From NCBI GenBank assembly GCA_000310025.1, contig FN649727.1:7481213-7524347 (forward strand): DNA of 43,135 bases, written 5' to 3'. Source of the DNA: Ectocarpus siliculosus. Taxonomy: Eukaryota; Sar; Phaeophyceae; Ectocarpales; Ectocarpaceae. The notes under the pieces were generated by a model, which ran no database searches, had not been told where the DNA came from, and saw only the letters and a program-made list of their open reading frames with translations. This document shows, piece by piece, positions 1-11,544 of this stretch; position 1 is the stretch's first letter, and the number at the start of each line of letters is the position of its first letter. The translations under genes were made by a program, and so were the position numbers.

Positions 1-80
1 GGGGGCCCTTCGTTGGGAGCAAGGCCGAAGAGGGGTTGGGGGTCCGGTGGAAAGGTACCCCCCCCCCCCCCCCAACCATG
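1..80. other. Low-complexity contig start
   Basis: The first 80 bases are dominated by G runs and then a run of about 17 C (58-74). With the similar right-hand end this looks like the unreliable edge of an assembled contig. Nothing should be annotated from it. Confidence 0.6.
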
Positions 81-1113
81 CCGCCACCGGCGGCAGCGAC
101 AGCGGTGGCGGCGTTTGTCGGGGCTTTCGGAGCTCTCCCGGGTGCCGAGGGAGGGGTGGCCGCTGCTTGCTGTTGTTCCGTTCGTCGGGATGAGGGGTGC
201 GAGGGTGAAAACGTTTCGGAGGGGGGGGGGAAGAAGGGCGTGTTATTGGGGAGCCTGCAAAGTCGTATCACGCACCCAAAGATCAGCTCAGCTCCTCTGA
301 ATACCTACTTGGAGTTTACACAAGGATTCAATACAAGGTTGGACGTGTTTTCGTTTCATCCCGTATACTATCCGCCAGTGGCGGTGCTAACGTTCCGTAT
401 GGCCTTTGCCTCTCTAACCGGAGAGCTCCGGTACAGGGCCAAATCTAAAAATTCCTCTGCTGCTGTGGTGCATGCCTTCATGTTTTCAGCGCAACAAGGG
501 CAATCATTCAGCAGTTCCTTCCCGCAAGTGTACCAATACTCTCGAATAAACACTTTTTACGCATGCAAGCCGCACGCGAAACACCTCGTTGGGATATCGA
601 TCTCCGAGTCATGAATGTATGCATGTAGTCGTGTAGTCGCTACAAGTACATACCAAAGTTATTCTTTTTCGAGGCAATTCACAATGAGCCAGACACGGGA
701 GGCAAACGGGTAAGTTTCTTCCTCCGCCTGCCGGAGACTGGTTGTTGTCATCTGGAACCCACAAGGCCTCGCGCTTGCATACACCCTGTACGTGGGGTAG
801 GTGAAGCCGGTCGGCAAATAATAACAAAACAGCCAGAAATACAAGAAACATCGTGTATGTACATCTTTACCTGCCATCTGTTTGAGAATGATGTGGTATG
901 CGTAAACGGGCACCTACAGCAGCAGGCTCATGCAGCTCAAGGTTTGCATTCGTCGAGAGGAAGGGGCGCTTCTTCTGCTTACGTGCTTTGGAGGTCAGCC
1001 AACGGCCAAACGTGGTGGTATTCATAAAGCTAAGATTACCCACATACCACAATTTTGGACCCGGCCTTTTGGCAGTTTGTAAGGGGAAACAAATTCGCAA
1101 GAGAGAAGGCGCG

Positions 1114-1146
<33 letters not shown>

Positions 1147-1690
1147 GGGGACCTTATATCAGGCTATATGTATAGAGGTTTTCGCGAAAAGAATTGGGAC
1201 TACACCTAGGTCCATATTTTGGTTGTGTCTCACAAATTTGTTGGTGTACACCTGTGACCGCTGACATGTGAGTCTGCTGTATACATGCGCCCATGGTGGC
1301 CGCTTTGTCGCTTACATGTTTTGACCAGCGCGGAGGAACTATTGGACACAAAACGAAGTGGTGGTTGGGAGCAATCAACACAACAACAGCGGCAGCAAAC
1401 TTCTAGCATCGTCCCAGCGCCTACCCTGAGCACTAACCCCTCCAAAACGCGAGAAAAGATGCGGGTAGACCGTGCGTAGCCCAAATATGATGGGTAGACA
1501 TAGATGCCAACACGGCTCGGATCGAAATATGTAAATCGCTCCGGACACACACCCAAAGGCGGTACACCGCAGTATTATAGCTCTCCAGGTGAACACCGCT
1601 CAAGAGTTTCGGAACACTTGATTTGATTCAACGAGATTCAACGAGAAAATGTTGGAGGTGGATTGCAGAGGGTAACGAAAGATGAAAGGG
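81..1690. other. Non-coding flank, no supported gene
   Basis: No reading frame in this 1.6 kb combines an acceptable start, a splice signal and protein-like composition. The longest open stretch (36-614, plus) begins in the poly-C contig edge and matches nothing I recognise. The lower end may hold the 3' UTR of the minus-strand gene that ends at 1696. Confidence 0.5.
1114..1146. repeat. (CT)n microsatellite
   Basis: A CT dinucleotide run of about 33 bp, interrupted once by a CG step. It lies in non-coding sequence. Confidence 0.9.
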
Positions 1691-1695
1691 GTGAA

Positions 1696-2587
1696 CTATA
1701 ATAGTGTTGTCAGATGCTGTCTGCAGGCACGAAGGGCAGTGATGAGTGTGATGTAACCTCGCACGGCTTTGGCCCTGCTGTTTAACCTTCGAGCTTGACA
1801 CCACCCCCCCTGCAAGCAGGTGTATGCATATGTATGCGTATTTCACTTCTTTTTTCCCGCCTCACACCACACGCTCTCCGCTGCTGTTGGTGCCCGCAGA
1901 GATGTTTGTATATACATGACGCGAGCATCGTGTGCTCACCTTTACCCTAGGCTGCCTCGCAGCGGAAGCTGGCGTAGTCTCCGTGAGCTTTACTTGGCCG
2001 TCTGAGGCTGCCCCGGGCCTAGGAGTGGACGAGAGCCTATGTGTTTGGTCCGAGCCAGCAGCCTTCCTACTTGCCTCCGCCTGGACGGAAATGGAAGGAA
2101 AAGGAAACAACGCATGGTGGGATGATGGGGGGGGAGACGAAAATCAAGAGAAGCGAGGGTCGTTGTGGTTACACAGAGGTTCAGAAGGAAATACGGGAGT
2201 AATCAGAGACGCGCGATACAGCCTGGAAGAGGCACTGAGGGGTAACGCATAACGCACCGCCGGGAACATGGTGGTGCGGATCCTTCCCGAATCGTATAAC
2301 AGCACACAAGTCTCGTTGTTGCCCCTAGCACCCATTCTGCTCACCGGTGGCATGTTGTTTTCCTTTCCCGACCTTGATGCCCGTTTCTCTCGCTCCTCTT
2401 GGAGCCGTCGCTCCCTTCGCTCAAAGAACTGCGCCTTCCTGTCCGGTGCAGCCTTTCTCTCTGCAGGGGTCACCTTCTTTTCCAATGCCGCCTTGCTCTC
2501 TTTCCATTGCTGCAGCTTGAGACGCCTATCCTCCTCTTTGCTGATCGTGGGCTTGGGTGTCACACCAACAACGGCAACGTCTGACAT
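1696..2587 (-). CDS. Hypothetical basic coiled-coil protein, three-exon model
   Basis: Three exons join in phase 0. Exon 1 (2587-2345) starts at an ATG reading MSDVAVVGVTPKPTISKEED and ends at a CCG|GTGAGC donor. Exon 2 (2080-1940) follows a pyrimidine tract ending CCAG and stops at AAG|GTGAGC. Exon 3 (1809-1696) follows TTGCAG and ends at TAG. The product is about 165 aa. Residues about 18-72 are very rich in K, R and E and should form a coiled coil; the segment EEDRRLKLQQWKESK resembles helices of microtubule- or chromosome-associated proteins, but I cannot name a family. The middle is Ser/Thr/Pro/Ala-rich and probably disordered. The frame is open upstream of the chosen ATG, so an earlier start or 5' exon is possible. 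Exon 3 is the least certain because its acceptor sits at a run of seven G. Confidence 0.6.
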
Positions 2588-4170
2588 TGCACCGATGTGC
2601 AAATACTCCACAATAGAGGCCCTTGCGCTCTCTGTTAGTCGTAGCACTCGCTTCCTCTCTTCACGTCCAACCGCGAGCAGGTCGCGCCTTGCGACGGTGC
2701 ACACCAGGCTAGCAGCCGATGTCACCAGACGAAAGGAGAGAGACGAAGGGTGTGCACACAGCACGCAGCACACACGCACACACAAATTATTGCCGAAATA
2801 AATTTCTAACTGCCACCAACTCAACTCGCCCATCAAATCACGGGGCCCCATTCTCGCCACCTACCCCGACTCACCTATACTCCTGGTAGTTGGGCCCTCA
2901 CTCCGTTCGCTAGTTTCGCACAGACATCTCTCGCGACGACGCAGACGATCAGAAGGAGGACAGTGAAGGAGGCAGAAGGCCAAGGCAATGGGGGACGAGG
3001 AACGGAAAACGTGCTTCGAGTTGGCCATCCAGAATGTGGTGAGGAAGAGTGGGAAAATGTTGCCATGCAGAGACGCAAAAAGCGTGTTTGTCTGAGTTCC
3101 CGAACGTCTGATTTTGCTCCTTTCCGTAGCGTCGTATGTGTCGGCTGAAATCACACAGCAGCAGCCGGCTTGATGCTGCGTGTGCAAGCAAGAGAACCAC
3201 CCTGTTCATATAGGATATGGCCAGGATCACTATGCAGCACACGTTGTAGAGTGCAGACACGTTTTCGAGTGGCAGATTGGCGTACGGGAGAGATAGTAGA
3301 GAAAGCTCGCGAACACGCGCACAGCTGTACGGGGTACCCCCCCCCTTTGCCGTCAAGAGGTCTGGCTACCGGCAGGTATACACACGGGTGCGACCGCGTT
3401 AGCACGGACCCGCAAATCTCTTCGCTGTCGCCCCAGCTCAGCCAAGACAAAGTGCCATATAGGGCGTGAAGTGGGATAGTTGCGCATGCGCAGGGCATCT
3501 TATGTGCAGGGTTCTGACTGATGTCGCTAGGAGCAAACAGGAGTCCAGCTCCCAGCTTCCCATGCGGTCGCTGCCTGTCATGGTTGTCTGGGACATGCAA
3601 CAACCCCGTGTAGGTTTTTTTTTTTTATTAATATGACACCACGAAGCCATCTCCATCATAGAAAAGGTTTTTTCAGCGCATGGAGTACTCGCGTACGTCT
3701 TGGGTATTTGGAAATATCTCTTCCCAGGGAGGCTTGTGCGACTGTCTACATGTGGTATGTAGTGGTTGATAGCACTCCCCGTTGGTGTGGTACTACAACC
3801 AGCATTTGGCTCCATCTGTTCCACGCCAACCTTAACCTTTGCCCAAAACCGGCGCATGTCCGCCGTGGCGCCTATTTAGAGTACATTGTCTACACCAGAA
3901 AACTGGCGTATCTTCTGTGTTTGATCTAACTGCCACCCAAATACTAAGACAAAATACGCTCACGAAAATGAGGCCCGCAGGAAGCTTCGGTCGTCTGCAT
4001 GCAACGATTCTGCGTGGCGACCGGCATCAGCCCGGGCTCGTTTGTGTGCAATATAGCATTCGGACGTACATACGCATGATAGTGTACGTAGCATCAGCAC
4101 CAATACAGCAGTAGGCGCCCGCTGGTAAGAAACGTCAATTTCGGTCCAGGTTCAGTTTCTTAGTTGAGAA
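2588..4170. other. Intergenic, no supported gene
   Basis: About 1.6 kb between the minus-strand coiled-coil gene and the foldback element. It should contain the 5' flank and promoter of the former. Open frames on both strands (for example 3603-3151 minus) lack splice context and recognisable motifs. Confidence 0.5.
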
Positions 4171-4917
4171 GTGGCCAAAATCGGGTACACCCGGTCAGAA
4201 CACGGCCATAATCGGGTACCCCTACAAGATGCTGCTGGGAGCGACCGCATGCCACCATCTGATTGGCCGACGCCCGCCCCTACCCGGTCTTGGCCGTCTT
4301 TCCACCGGGTGCACCCGATGTTGGCTACTCACCCCCCGGAGGAGTACCCGGTTTTCTTTCCCCTACCCGAAAATGGCTGGACTGTTCGACCAATACTCAT
4401 GCACACAAGTACACGTCAGCAACGCCCTGCCCTCGAATTCGGACGTTCTGACGGCCGGCCGGGCGGAGGCAGACCACCCGCCGGCGGTGGAAGTCTCCCT
4501 TGAGGGAAACGGCAGGCGGTCTGTCTGTGCAAATAACCAAGAAGAGCTGGATGAATCCCTCCCTCACGAGATGCGACACACACGGGACTCATCAAAAATA
4601 TAGACATATTCTCTCCCTCACGCTATTTGCTCATTGGCGACAAACGAGGGCCAGTGGTGTGCGTCCGACCCGTGATTGTGTGCATGGGTTTTGGTCGAAT
4701 AGCCCAGCCATTTTCGGGTAGGGGAAAGAGAAACGGGGTACCCCTCCGGGGGGTAAGTAGCCAAGATCGGGTGCACCCGGTGGAAAGACGGCCAAGGTCG
4801 GGTAGGAGTGGGCATCGTCGAATCAGATGGTGTCATGCGGTCGCTCCCAGCAGCGTCTTACACGGGTACCCGATTATGGCCGTGTTCTGACCGGGTGTAC
4901 CCGATTTTGGCCACTGC
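4171..4917. mobile_element. Foldback element with ~240-bp inverted arms
   Basis: The left arm (4171-4412) starts GTGGCCAAAATCGGGTACAC and the right arm (4672-4917) ends in its reverse complement. The arms pair along almost their whole length and enclose a spacer of about 260 bp. Inside each arm short motifs such as CGGGTACACCCG and CGGGTACCC recur, so the arms are themselves semi-palindromic. There is no transposase. I see no convincing target-site duplication. It is best described as a foldback or MITE-like non-autonomous element lying just upstream of the NDUFA11-like gene. Confidence 0.8.
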
Positions 4918-5164
4918 TCTTTAATTTTTATTACGGGCGCGCGCCTGCTGCTGAACTGCTGAATGCATAGAAGAAAGAGATTGGGGGCAGTGGTTCCCGC
5001 CGGCACCTAGGCAAAAGAAACACCGGCAGATGCTTGAGCACAAACAAATAGAGCAGTACCGCCACACGATCCCTCTGACGTGCGAACGAAAGACTACCCA
5101 ACCGCGACGCACTTCAAGTAAATCCTAACTCACCCACACTCACCCACCCACACCCCTCCCCCTA

Positions 5165-6829
5165 ATGCGTTCGCCTCAGCAATGTGGAGCGGGGATGGGG
5201 CTCTTGTTCGGCGCCGTTCAGGAGTCCTTCAAGAACCCCCCGCAGCCTAGACCAACGGACAAGGTAGTATTGAACCCTCCCAAGAGCGACGTGATGGCCA
5301 AGGCAATGTCGTCCATGGGGAGGCAGGCGTTCATGATGGCGGCCGTGGCTGTGGTCTACAGCGCTGGAGAGGTGAGCGGTTTTTTCTTAAGGGCCTTCTC
5401 ACGGCCAGCCGTTGATCAGACTTGTGAGAGCTATCTTAAGTGACTGTGAGGGCTAGGTTAAGTGACTGTGAGGGCTAGGTTAAGTGACTGTGAGGGCTAG
5501 GTTAAGGGACTGTGAGGGCGGAGAGACTATAGTCGTAAGGCGCTGCACGTAGTTTATTTGTTTTTGTCGGTAGTAGGCCAAGTCTTGCGCGTTCTCGACG
5601 GCATCGCAATTATGATTTTGTGTCGGGTTGCGTGATTAATGGCATGCATGAGGATTCCGAGGGGACGCTTTCGAGACGCGCCACTGATGCATGTGGTGCA
5701 CCATTTCGTTTTCCGGTCCTACCACCGCTCTTGCCGACGGTCAAGCATCCAATTACAAGTCGGGCACATCTCTCCCTTGTACACCAACCTCCTCCCCCCG
5801 CCCGCCCCCACGCCACGCTTCTGCCACCGGTACCGCTCGCGCCCCTCTTCTGGGAATGCAACTGTTGGAACGCTCGTTGGAAACGAACACGGTGCCAAAA
5901 ACCGCGGCATGGCAATGACGTTGCCAGTGCGGATCGGAGTATGTCCGGGGCAAGGACGACGCGGTCAACTCCGCCGTAGGGGCGTGCATGGCTGCCGGCG
6001 CGGCGGGATTGAAGACTGGAAAGATCTCCCACGCGTGCGCGGGGTGTCTGGGGGGTGCGGTGATCATGTCCGCCGTTAGACTTGGGTGAGGACGAGAGAA
6101 AACGAGAGACGGGGGGGCAGGAGCGGTGGTGTAACGCAAGTGGGGGGGGTGTACTCACAGTCGTGCATGCTGTAGTCGTTAGACCATTGACCTCAAATTC
6201 CTACAAAGCGGGGACGGAGCACCCCGGGTTCTCACCGGACCAGGCTCTCACGTCACCAAGCGCGAAGCGCCGTGACGTATTCGGCGAGTCGCATGAAGGG
6301 TGCGTAACGCAAGTGTGGGGGGTGGGGGGTGTACTCATAGTCGTGCATGCCGTAGTCGTTAGGCCATTGACCTCGCATCCCTACAAAGCCGGGACGGAGC
6401 ACGCCGGGTTCTCACCGGACCAGGCAAGTGGGGGGGGGGGGGGAGTGGCATGTATATAGCTCGAATTTTGTTTCGTGGACTGTTTTCTGGTATGTTCCTC
6501 GTACTACCCACCCCATGCCAGCGTGCCAAGGTTGATCTCTGCCGATCTCCGTCTGTATTCTTACATTGTGTGCGTATGTTCTCAGGGTGAGCACTTGGAA
6601 CCCGGGCGCATCTTGTCCAACCGCCCGCATTCGTTTGCCTCCGATATCTGCTGCACTCAGTCCTGTTTCTCTTGCCGTATGTGCCGGTCAGTCACGTCGC
6701 GCCCGCTCTCCGTCGTCTGTATTTCTACCCGCGTTTTTCAGCACCGACATCAACGGCAGCAAGTCCTTGGACCGGGCCCGACTCGACGCCAAGCGGGCGG
6801 GCAAGCGCGAGAAGCTCGAGGGCGTATAG
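5165..6829 (+). CDS. NDUFA11: Tim17/22/23 (PRAT)-family protein, NDUFA11/B14.7-like
   Basis: Three exons join in phase: 5165-5371 (donor GAG|GTGAGC), 5928-6085 (acceptor TTGCCAG, donor CTTGG|GTGAGG) and 6742-6829 (acceptor TTTTTCAG, stop TAG). The product is about 150 aa. Four Gly/Ala-rich helices are visible: CGAGMGLLFGAVQESF, AFMMAAVAVVYSAGE, AVNSAVGACMAAGAAG and ACAGCLGGAVIMSAV. Between helices 2 and 3, RGKDDAVN fits the PRAT signature (A-x2-Y-x10-R-x3-D), with Ala at some Gly positions. The tail is short and basic (about 28 residues, ending KREKLEGV). Order and spacing fit NDUFA11/B14.7, the family member in the membrane arm of mitochondrial complex I; a Tim17/22/23 translocase subunit is the alternative. 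The ATG at 5165 follows a strong pyrimidine tract and precedes a CTCAG acceptor at 5179, so the true N-terminus may come from an upstream exon. Intron 1 holds a minisatellite and intron 2 two copies of a repeat shared with RNASEH2B. Confidence 0.8.
5439..5516. repeat. 22-bp minisatellite in intron 1
   Basis: About 3.5 tandem copies of GTGACTGTGAGGGCTAGGTT plus AA. The first copies are nearly identical and the last has GTGA changed to GGGA. It lies wholly inside intron 1 of the NDUFA11-like gene, about 65 bp after the donor. Confidence 0.9.
6130..6302 (+). repeat. Intronic repeat, copy 1
   Basis: A ~173-bp repeat running from GTAACGCAAGTGGGGGGG to CGCATGAAGGGTGC, inside intron 2 of the NDUFA11-like gene and 44 bp after the donor. 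A partial second copy follows at once. A third copy lies on the minus strand in an intron of RNASEH2B. It contains an 7-bp stem, ACGTCAC with GTGACGT, around a CGCGAAGC core. No coding potential is evident. Confidence 0.85.
6303..6427 (+). repeat. Intronic repeat, copy 2 (3'-truncated)
   Basis: A direct repeat of copy 1 starting at GTAACGC. It is readily aligned through GTGTACTCATAGTCGTGCAT and GGTTCTCACCGGACCAGGC, then breaks into a run of about 14 G. It lacks the stem region of copy 1. Confidence 0.85.
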
Positions 6830-8769
6830 ACGACAACAATGACTTTAGGAGCTGGAAAGGTCGGGCCGTTGGGGACAGGAAGTGCTCCAGCACCGACAGG
6901 GGGGAGATTGGGGGGCGTGGGGAAAACAGATCGTTCGCGTACGTGAAGAGCGTGGGTCAATTTCGGCCGGTTCAACAACTGGGGGAGTTTTGACGGGCTT
7001 TTTTTTTTGTCTTTCCTGCGGGCGCTTGAGAACGCTGCGGACTTGCCCAGGGTGGGTGCATCGGCAAATGGTCCCCCGCTGATGCGGGCATGATCATACC
7101 TGGGTGTACGGACACCCAGTCAGCGGGTGCGGGCCGCGGAGGGGAAGGAGGGGTTGCTCTTGAGAGCGTCGACGCCTCAATTTGCTTCGGAATAAATATG
7201 TACGACACCACACAGATTGGACGGCCTGATATGACGGGACTCAGGGAATCCCTTCACGCTTGATTATTGTGGTGTGGTTGTCGCTCGTTGAAGGGCTGGT
7301 CGGAAGACAGCATGGCCGCTGCGCGGGCCATCGATTCGTCGGAGATGGTGGAACCGCACAATACGCCGAGAAGAGAATCATTTGCAGCCAACAGGGGGGT
7401 TTCGTTCGTCTTCTGTGCTTTTTACCCCTCCTCTCACGCATCTATGGCACGGAGGCCGCGGGAGTTTGTCCGCCACGTGGCGTTCGGTCCCTCACATGGC
7501 AAGAGTTGCGCTTGAGGCGGTCAGTTCCCGATGAGTTTTATCTGTTGCCTGCCTGGAACTCTACCTTCGCCGTGTGGATAGGGCAGTGCACTGCGATGTT
7601 GGGGGTGCCGTCGCCCTTTCATGCGTGCAGACCCCCGAGCCAATCGCGATTTGAGCGTAGCTTTCTACGTGCAGAACAGACGGCGCGAACGAACACAATG
7701 GCGCTGGGATGCATGGCGCTGGCATGCAAATCAGGGAAATCGCAGAGCCCAGCGGCGAGGGGAAGCCGTACCCGGTTCCCTAATTGTATCCCCGCACACG
7801 CCTAAACACGTACACACACCCAGAGGAACCCTACTGCTGTGTGAACAGCCAAACCCCATTTTCACGTGTATGTTTAAATTTCGTATGCAAGCACATGCGG
7901 CCCTAAGCCGAGTAGCGTTTCAAATGAAATAGCCCCGTGCCTTTCAGTTTCTACCGTTGCAGTTGCTTCTATGGCCCGTTGATGGACTTGAAAGCGGGTT
8001 CTAAATCCTCGACCGCACATTGCAGCCTGTTTAGTACGAAGCCGCCATTCAACCATGCTCCCCAAGCACACACTCTGCTCGCATTTGTTCTCGAGGGGAT
8101 TTTGAACTTTTACGCCAGCCGCCCCGAGAAAGATGACCGAAAAAAACGTACGTCCTTTCCTTCCACCGACGGCCGAAGTACCGCACAAAAAGCCAACCAG
8201 CTACCACCGCTCTTACCATGACAAGAGTTCGTAGACAACGCGACCATTTGCAAGACGTCATCCAGAGATATGAGAGGGCGCACTGACCTACGTGATGAAC
8301 GTGCGGTACCGTGAACACGATTCAAATGATTTGCCCTCCGCACACAACACAAAAACGTGTGAAAGAACAACGCAGGTCGACTCTGTACGATTCGGAAAAA
8401 ACAATCTCTACAGAGATCCTCGCTTTTTTTTCTCCAAGTCATGTTACCGCTATTTATCACTGTCGCTCGACGTTTAAAGGTTACATCCCTCTCGCGCCTG
8501 TTTCTCGCCGAACACAACGTCAAAACACGACGAATCCACAACATACGATGTGACGTTTGTATCCGATTAATCGTCTTGAGTAGACAAGAGTCCTCACGAC
8601 AACCCCCCCTGAACACCAAAACGTACGCTTCCATTGCCCACGCGCCCGTCGTTGCAACCCCATTAAATATGCCAAAACGTACTCTTCTTGTTCTCCGCCT
8701 ATCGGATGTCTCCGGTGTGTTGCACGAAACCATGAAACACAGCCCACTCGAGAGGCGGGAAAGCCTCCT
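6830..8769. other. Convergent 3' flanks of two genes
   Basis: About 1.9 kb separate the stop of the NDUFA11-like gene (plus) from the stop of RNASEH2B (minus). The two genes converge, so this should hold both 3' UTRs. An AATAAA lies at about 7190 on the plus strand. Long open frames here (7260-7805 plus, 8733-8110 minus) have no recognisable motif and lie in expected UTR sequence. Confidence 0.5.
7075..7127 (+). other. Nested hairpin with an alternative fold, in the 3' UTR
   Basis: An outer perfect 8-bp stem (CCCGCTGA at 7075 with TCAGCGGG at 7120) encloses an inner perfect 8-bp stem (CTGGGTGT at 7100 with ACACCCAG at 7112, loop ACGG). The outer 5' strand can instead pair locally, CCCGC with GCGGG at 7084-7088, so two exclusive folds exist. 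It lies about 250 bp after the stop of the NDUFA11-like gene. A function is not shown. Confidence 0.55.
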
Positions 8770-11544
8770 TCACTTCTTCCCGAAGAAGCTAGAAATGCTC
8801 TTCATCCCCTTCTTGTTCACCTTCGCAAGGCTCCTCTGTGCGTGGCTCAGCGGCTGCTTCGCTTTCGTCGCGGCTGCCGCTGCTTCGGTCTTCGCCTGGA
8901 GGGCCGGCAGCACCCACACAAACGGCCAGCCGGCGAGGGGGTACAGCAGTAGCACATACGAGCAGAGAGGATGCAACACCAGCACGAAAGAAAAGGGGCG
9001 GGTGTTACAGGCCGCGCTCATTCATGTTCCGCCTGCCCTCACACGGCAGCTGCAACCAAAGCCTTCTCACTGGTCCTTCCTAGCCTTGGCCCAGACGGAG
9101 GGCGTGGGCGGAAGAAAAAATTAAACGATTGTTCGGATTTCGTACCTATGCGATACACGAACGGCGTCTATCACACGGATAAAGAACCAGGGCCGCTGAG
9201 AAACAATTTAGCACCCAAAAAAACGAAACAAGAATCACTCCGTTCAAGGCGCAGGGGATTCCCATCTAAACCTCCCCCCCTCTCACCCCCCCCCCCGGTG
9301 TTTACCATCGGGGTTGGGTTTTCGTCGCTTGGCAACGACGTTGTAAAACAAGCCAATTCACTTCGTGAACTCGGCAACCAAGTTACCGGTTTTTTTTTTC
9401 ACGTCGGGTTTTTTTTTTGGCGGTAACCATAATGGTGGTCGAGTAGATCATGTTGTCCGGGGTGGAGAACCCTCACTCCGCGCAACGGGGGATGATCGCA
9501 CCACGTTGTGTTAATATTGGTCAAGCACCCTCGAGGCAGTTACACAGTGCTTACAACTGTCTCTGGAATTGAAAGCACCAGAAAATAAATTAAGTCATAC
9601 GTAGCTGTCATCCGTACGCAAGGAAATAAGCACAAGATGCCGAATACCCTTAGCAGGATGCAGCTCACCCTTCATGCGACTCGCCAAATACCTCAAGGTG
9701 CTTCGCGCTAGGTGATATGAGAGCCTGGTCCGGTGAGAACCCGGCGTGCTCCGTCCCGGCTTTGTAGGGATGCGAGGTCAATGGTCTAATGACTACGGCA
9801 TGCACGACTATGAGTACACCCCCCTCTCACTTTCTGTCCCCCGCCGCTACCGTGCGACAGCTCCAGGTTACGATCCGTCTCCGCCGTCTCTTCCCATACA
9901 GTCTTGCGCTTCTTCGTGGCAGTCGATCTACCTCCGAACAAGACTCCCCGCTCCGTGCTTGTGACGGGAGAAATCGGCGTGATACGAAGAAAAGTGACGA
10001 CGCGGGACAAGGTGGGTAGGTGGGGGGAGATAGATCGGCCACCTGTCGTCGATCCGAGCCAGGTGAGGGTCGCGGGGGGGCGTTCTTGGTACGAGGTGCT
10101 CTTCACAATCTGGACTGGAAAACTATCGAGCAAGGTAACGTGAGCTTCTACCGCCGCTCTTGGTGGGACAGTAGTCATAGCTTAAGAGGAATTTCATCGG
10201 AAACGAATCAAAAACTCACGGCCAACCGCAACAACACGTATTCCAATGCGACAAATGCGCACCATCCACGTTGAACGTAACGCACCCCCCCACCTAGCAT
10301 ACTGAATGGGAGAGCGTTCAGGAAGTCCATCCCCTTATCTTCCTCTCCACCCCCAAAACCCACCCAAATCTTTCCGCCAGCTTCGTCGCCCACTCGTCTC
10401 CAAGGTACTCGCAGACAGCCTCCAGAGCGCGCTGCTTGCATTCCGCTTCCACCTCCTTCTGCATCCTCGCATCCATCGGCGCCGCAATCGCCTGAAAATC
10501 TCTAGCAAACCCTGCGCCTCCCGCCGCCGCGCCCCCGCCCGCCCAACCGGACTCCTCCCCCCCCCCGGTTGCGAGCTCCGTGAATCTTCTCGTTGCACGC
10601 TCGACCTTAGCGGTGAGCCAAGCCAGAACGGATTCCTCGTTGATTCGGATAAGCAGATCGTCTGGGCCCATTCGGTCTGCGACGATACCGCCCAACAACA
10701 ACCATGGCGTCGGACAACGAAAATTCGGCGGGAGTCTTGACGGCGGGGATCTGTTGCGCAAGGTGTAGTCTACCCTCGCACGTACAACCGCCCGTGCCCT
10801 ATATCTCTTAGTAGACGATCTAAATCGCAGGCTTAAAAATAATTACCTTGGTTTCGTGGTACGGTGTGCATACATACATACATGCCTCATGTGTGCGCTG
10901 GGCCGATCGATGCAAAGTGGAAGAAAAGGGTGAAACAACCGTGTCTTCTCGCGTGTCAGCTCCACAAGCCGATCGGCATGCTTCGGGCGCGGGGGGCGGA
11001 GGTTTTGGGTGCGGGACAAATTTGAAATTCACGCAAGGTTTTGGTCATGCGGAGTGGCACTATCTATCCCCGTTCGCTCAAATGTTTCTTGAAGTGGACG
11101 CTGCCTATCGTCGTGCGCTACCAAACACAGAGCTACGATACCTCTTCCTCATTCTTGTACCTTTTTTGAAACATGAAATTATGTGGACCAAAGCCAAAGA
11201 ACAACTTGAAAGTAAATGTAGCAGCGCACACAACGCCAGCCCCCGGATCCACCACCCACCGTTCACATCGCAAAGCTTGTCCGCGTCGAGATGCCTGAGG
11301 CCCCTCAAGCTGCCGCACCCCCCCTCCGCCATGGCCTGGGCTAGCGGGCACCACCGGGTGGCGTGCTTCGCCAGCACGGGCAGGAGGAGGAACAACGGGT
11401 CCACCCTCGAGGCGGCGTGGACGGCGCCGTCTTGCTGGACGGCCTGGTCGATGAAGAAGCTGGCCAGCTCCTGGGGCTCGCGCGGACGAGCCACCTGGAG
11501 CTCGAGCAGGTTGTCTCCGACCATCATGAACTTGGTCGCCTCTC
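8770..11544 (-). CDS. RNASEH2B: Ribonuclease H2 subunit B, N-terminal exon missing
   Basis: RNase H2B is the non-catalytic subunit of the nuclear RNase H2 trimer, which removes ribonucleotides from DNA and degrades RNA:DNA hybrids. Four exons join in phase on the minus strand: 11544-11260, 10676-10364, 9957-9831 and 8895-8770. Exon 1 carries the family hallmark SRVDPLFLLLPVLAKHATRW (compare TPVDPLFLLLHYL in the human protein). Exon 2 carries the helical domain (EESVLAWLTAKVERATRRF and a second helix around EYLGDEWATKLAERF) split by a Gly/Ala-rich loop. Exon 3 is a charged linker with KKRKT. Exon 4 ends SLAKVNKKGMKSISSFFGKK, matching the human PCNA-binding tail around MKSIDTFF. About 283 aa are visible. 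The first exon must end in phase 1 and was not found; ...VFFVLPPAGK at about 12010-11980 is a weak candidate. The intron before the last exon begins almost exactly at the edge of an intronic repeat. Confidence 0.88.
9666..9826 (-). repeat. Intronic repeat, copy 3
   Basis: Reverse-complement copy of the repeat at 6130-6302, and therefore again in the sense direction of its host gene (RNASEH2B, minus). Its 5' edge, reading GTGTACTCATAGTCGTGCAT, begins about 4 bp after the GTGAG of the donor at 9830. The other edge ends in CGCATGAAGGGTG, as in copy 1. Confidence 0.85.

Noticed and set aside
5610-6158. Open frame of 182 codons on the minus strand
   Set aside because: Antisense to exon 2 of the NDUFA11-like gene.
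8110-8733. Open frame of 207 codons on the minus strand
   Set aside because: It lies just downstream of the RNASEH2B stop, in expected 3' UTR, with no motif.
8441-9124. Open frame of 227 codons on the plus strand
   Set aside because: Antisense to the last RNASEH2B exon and its flanks.
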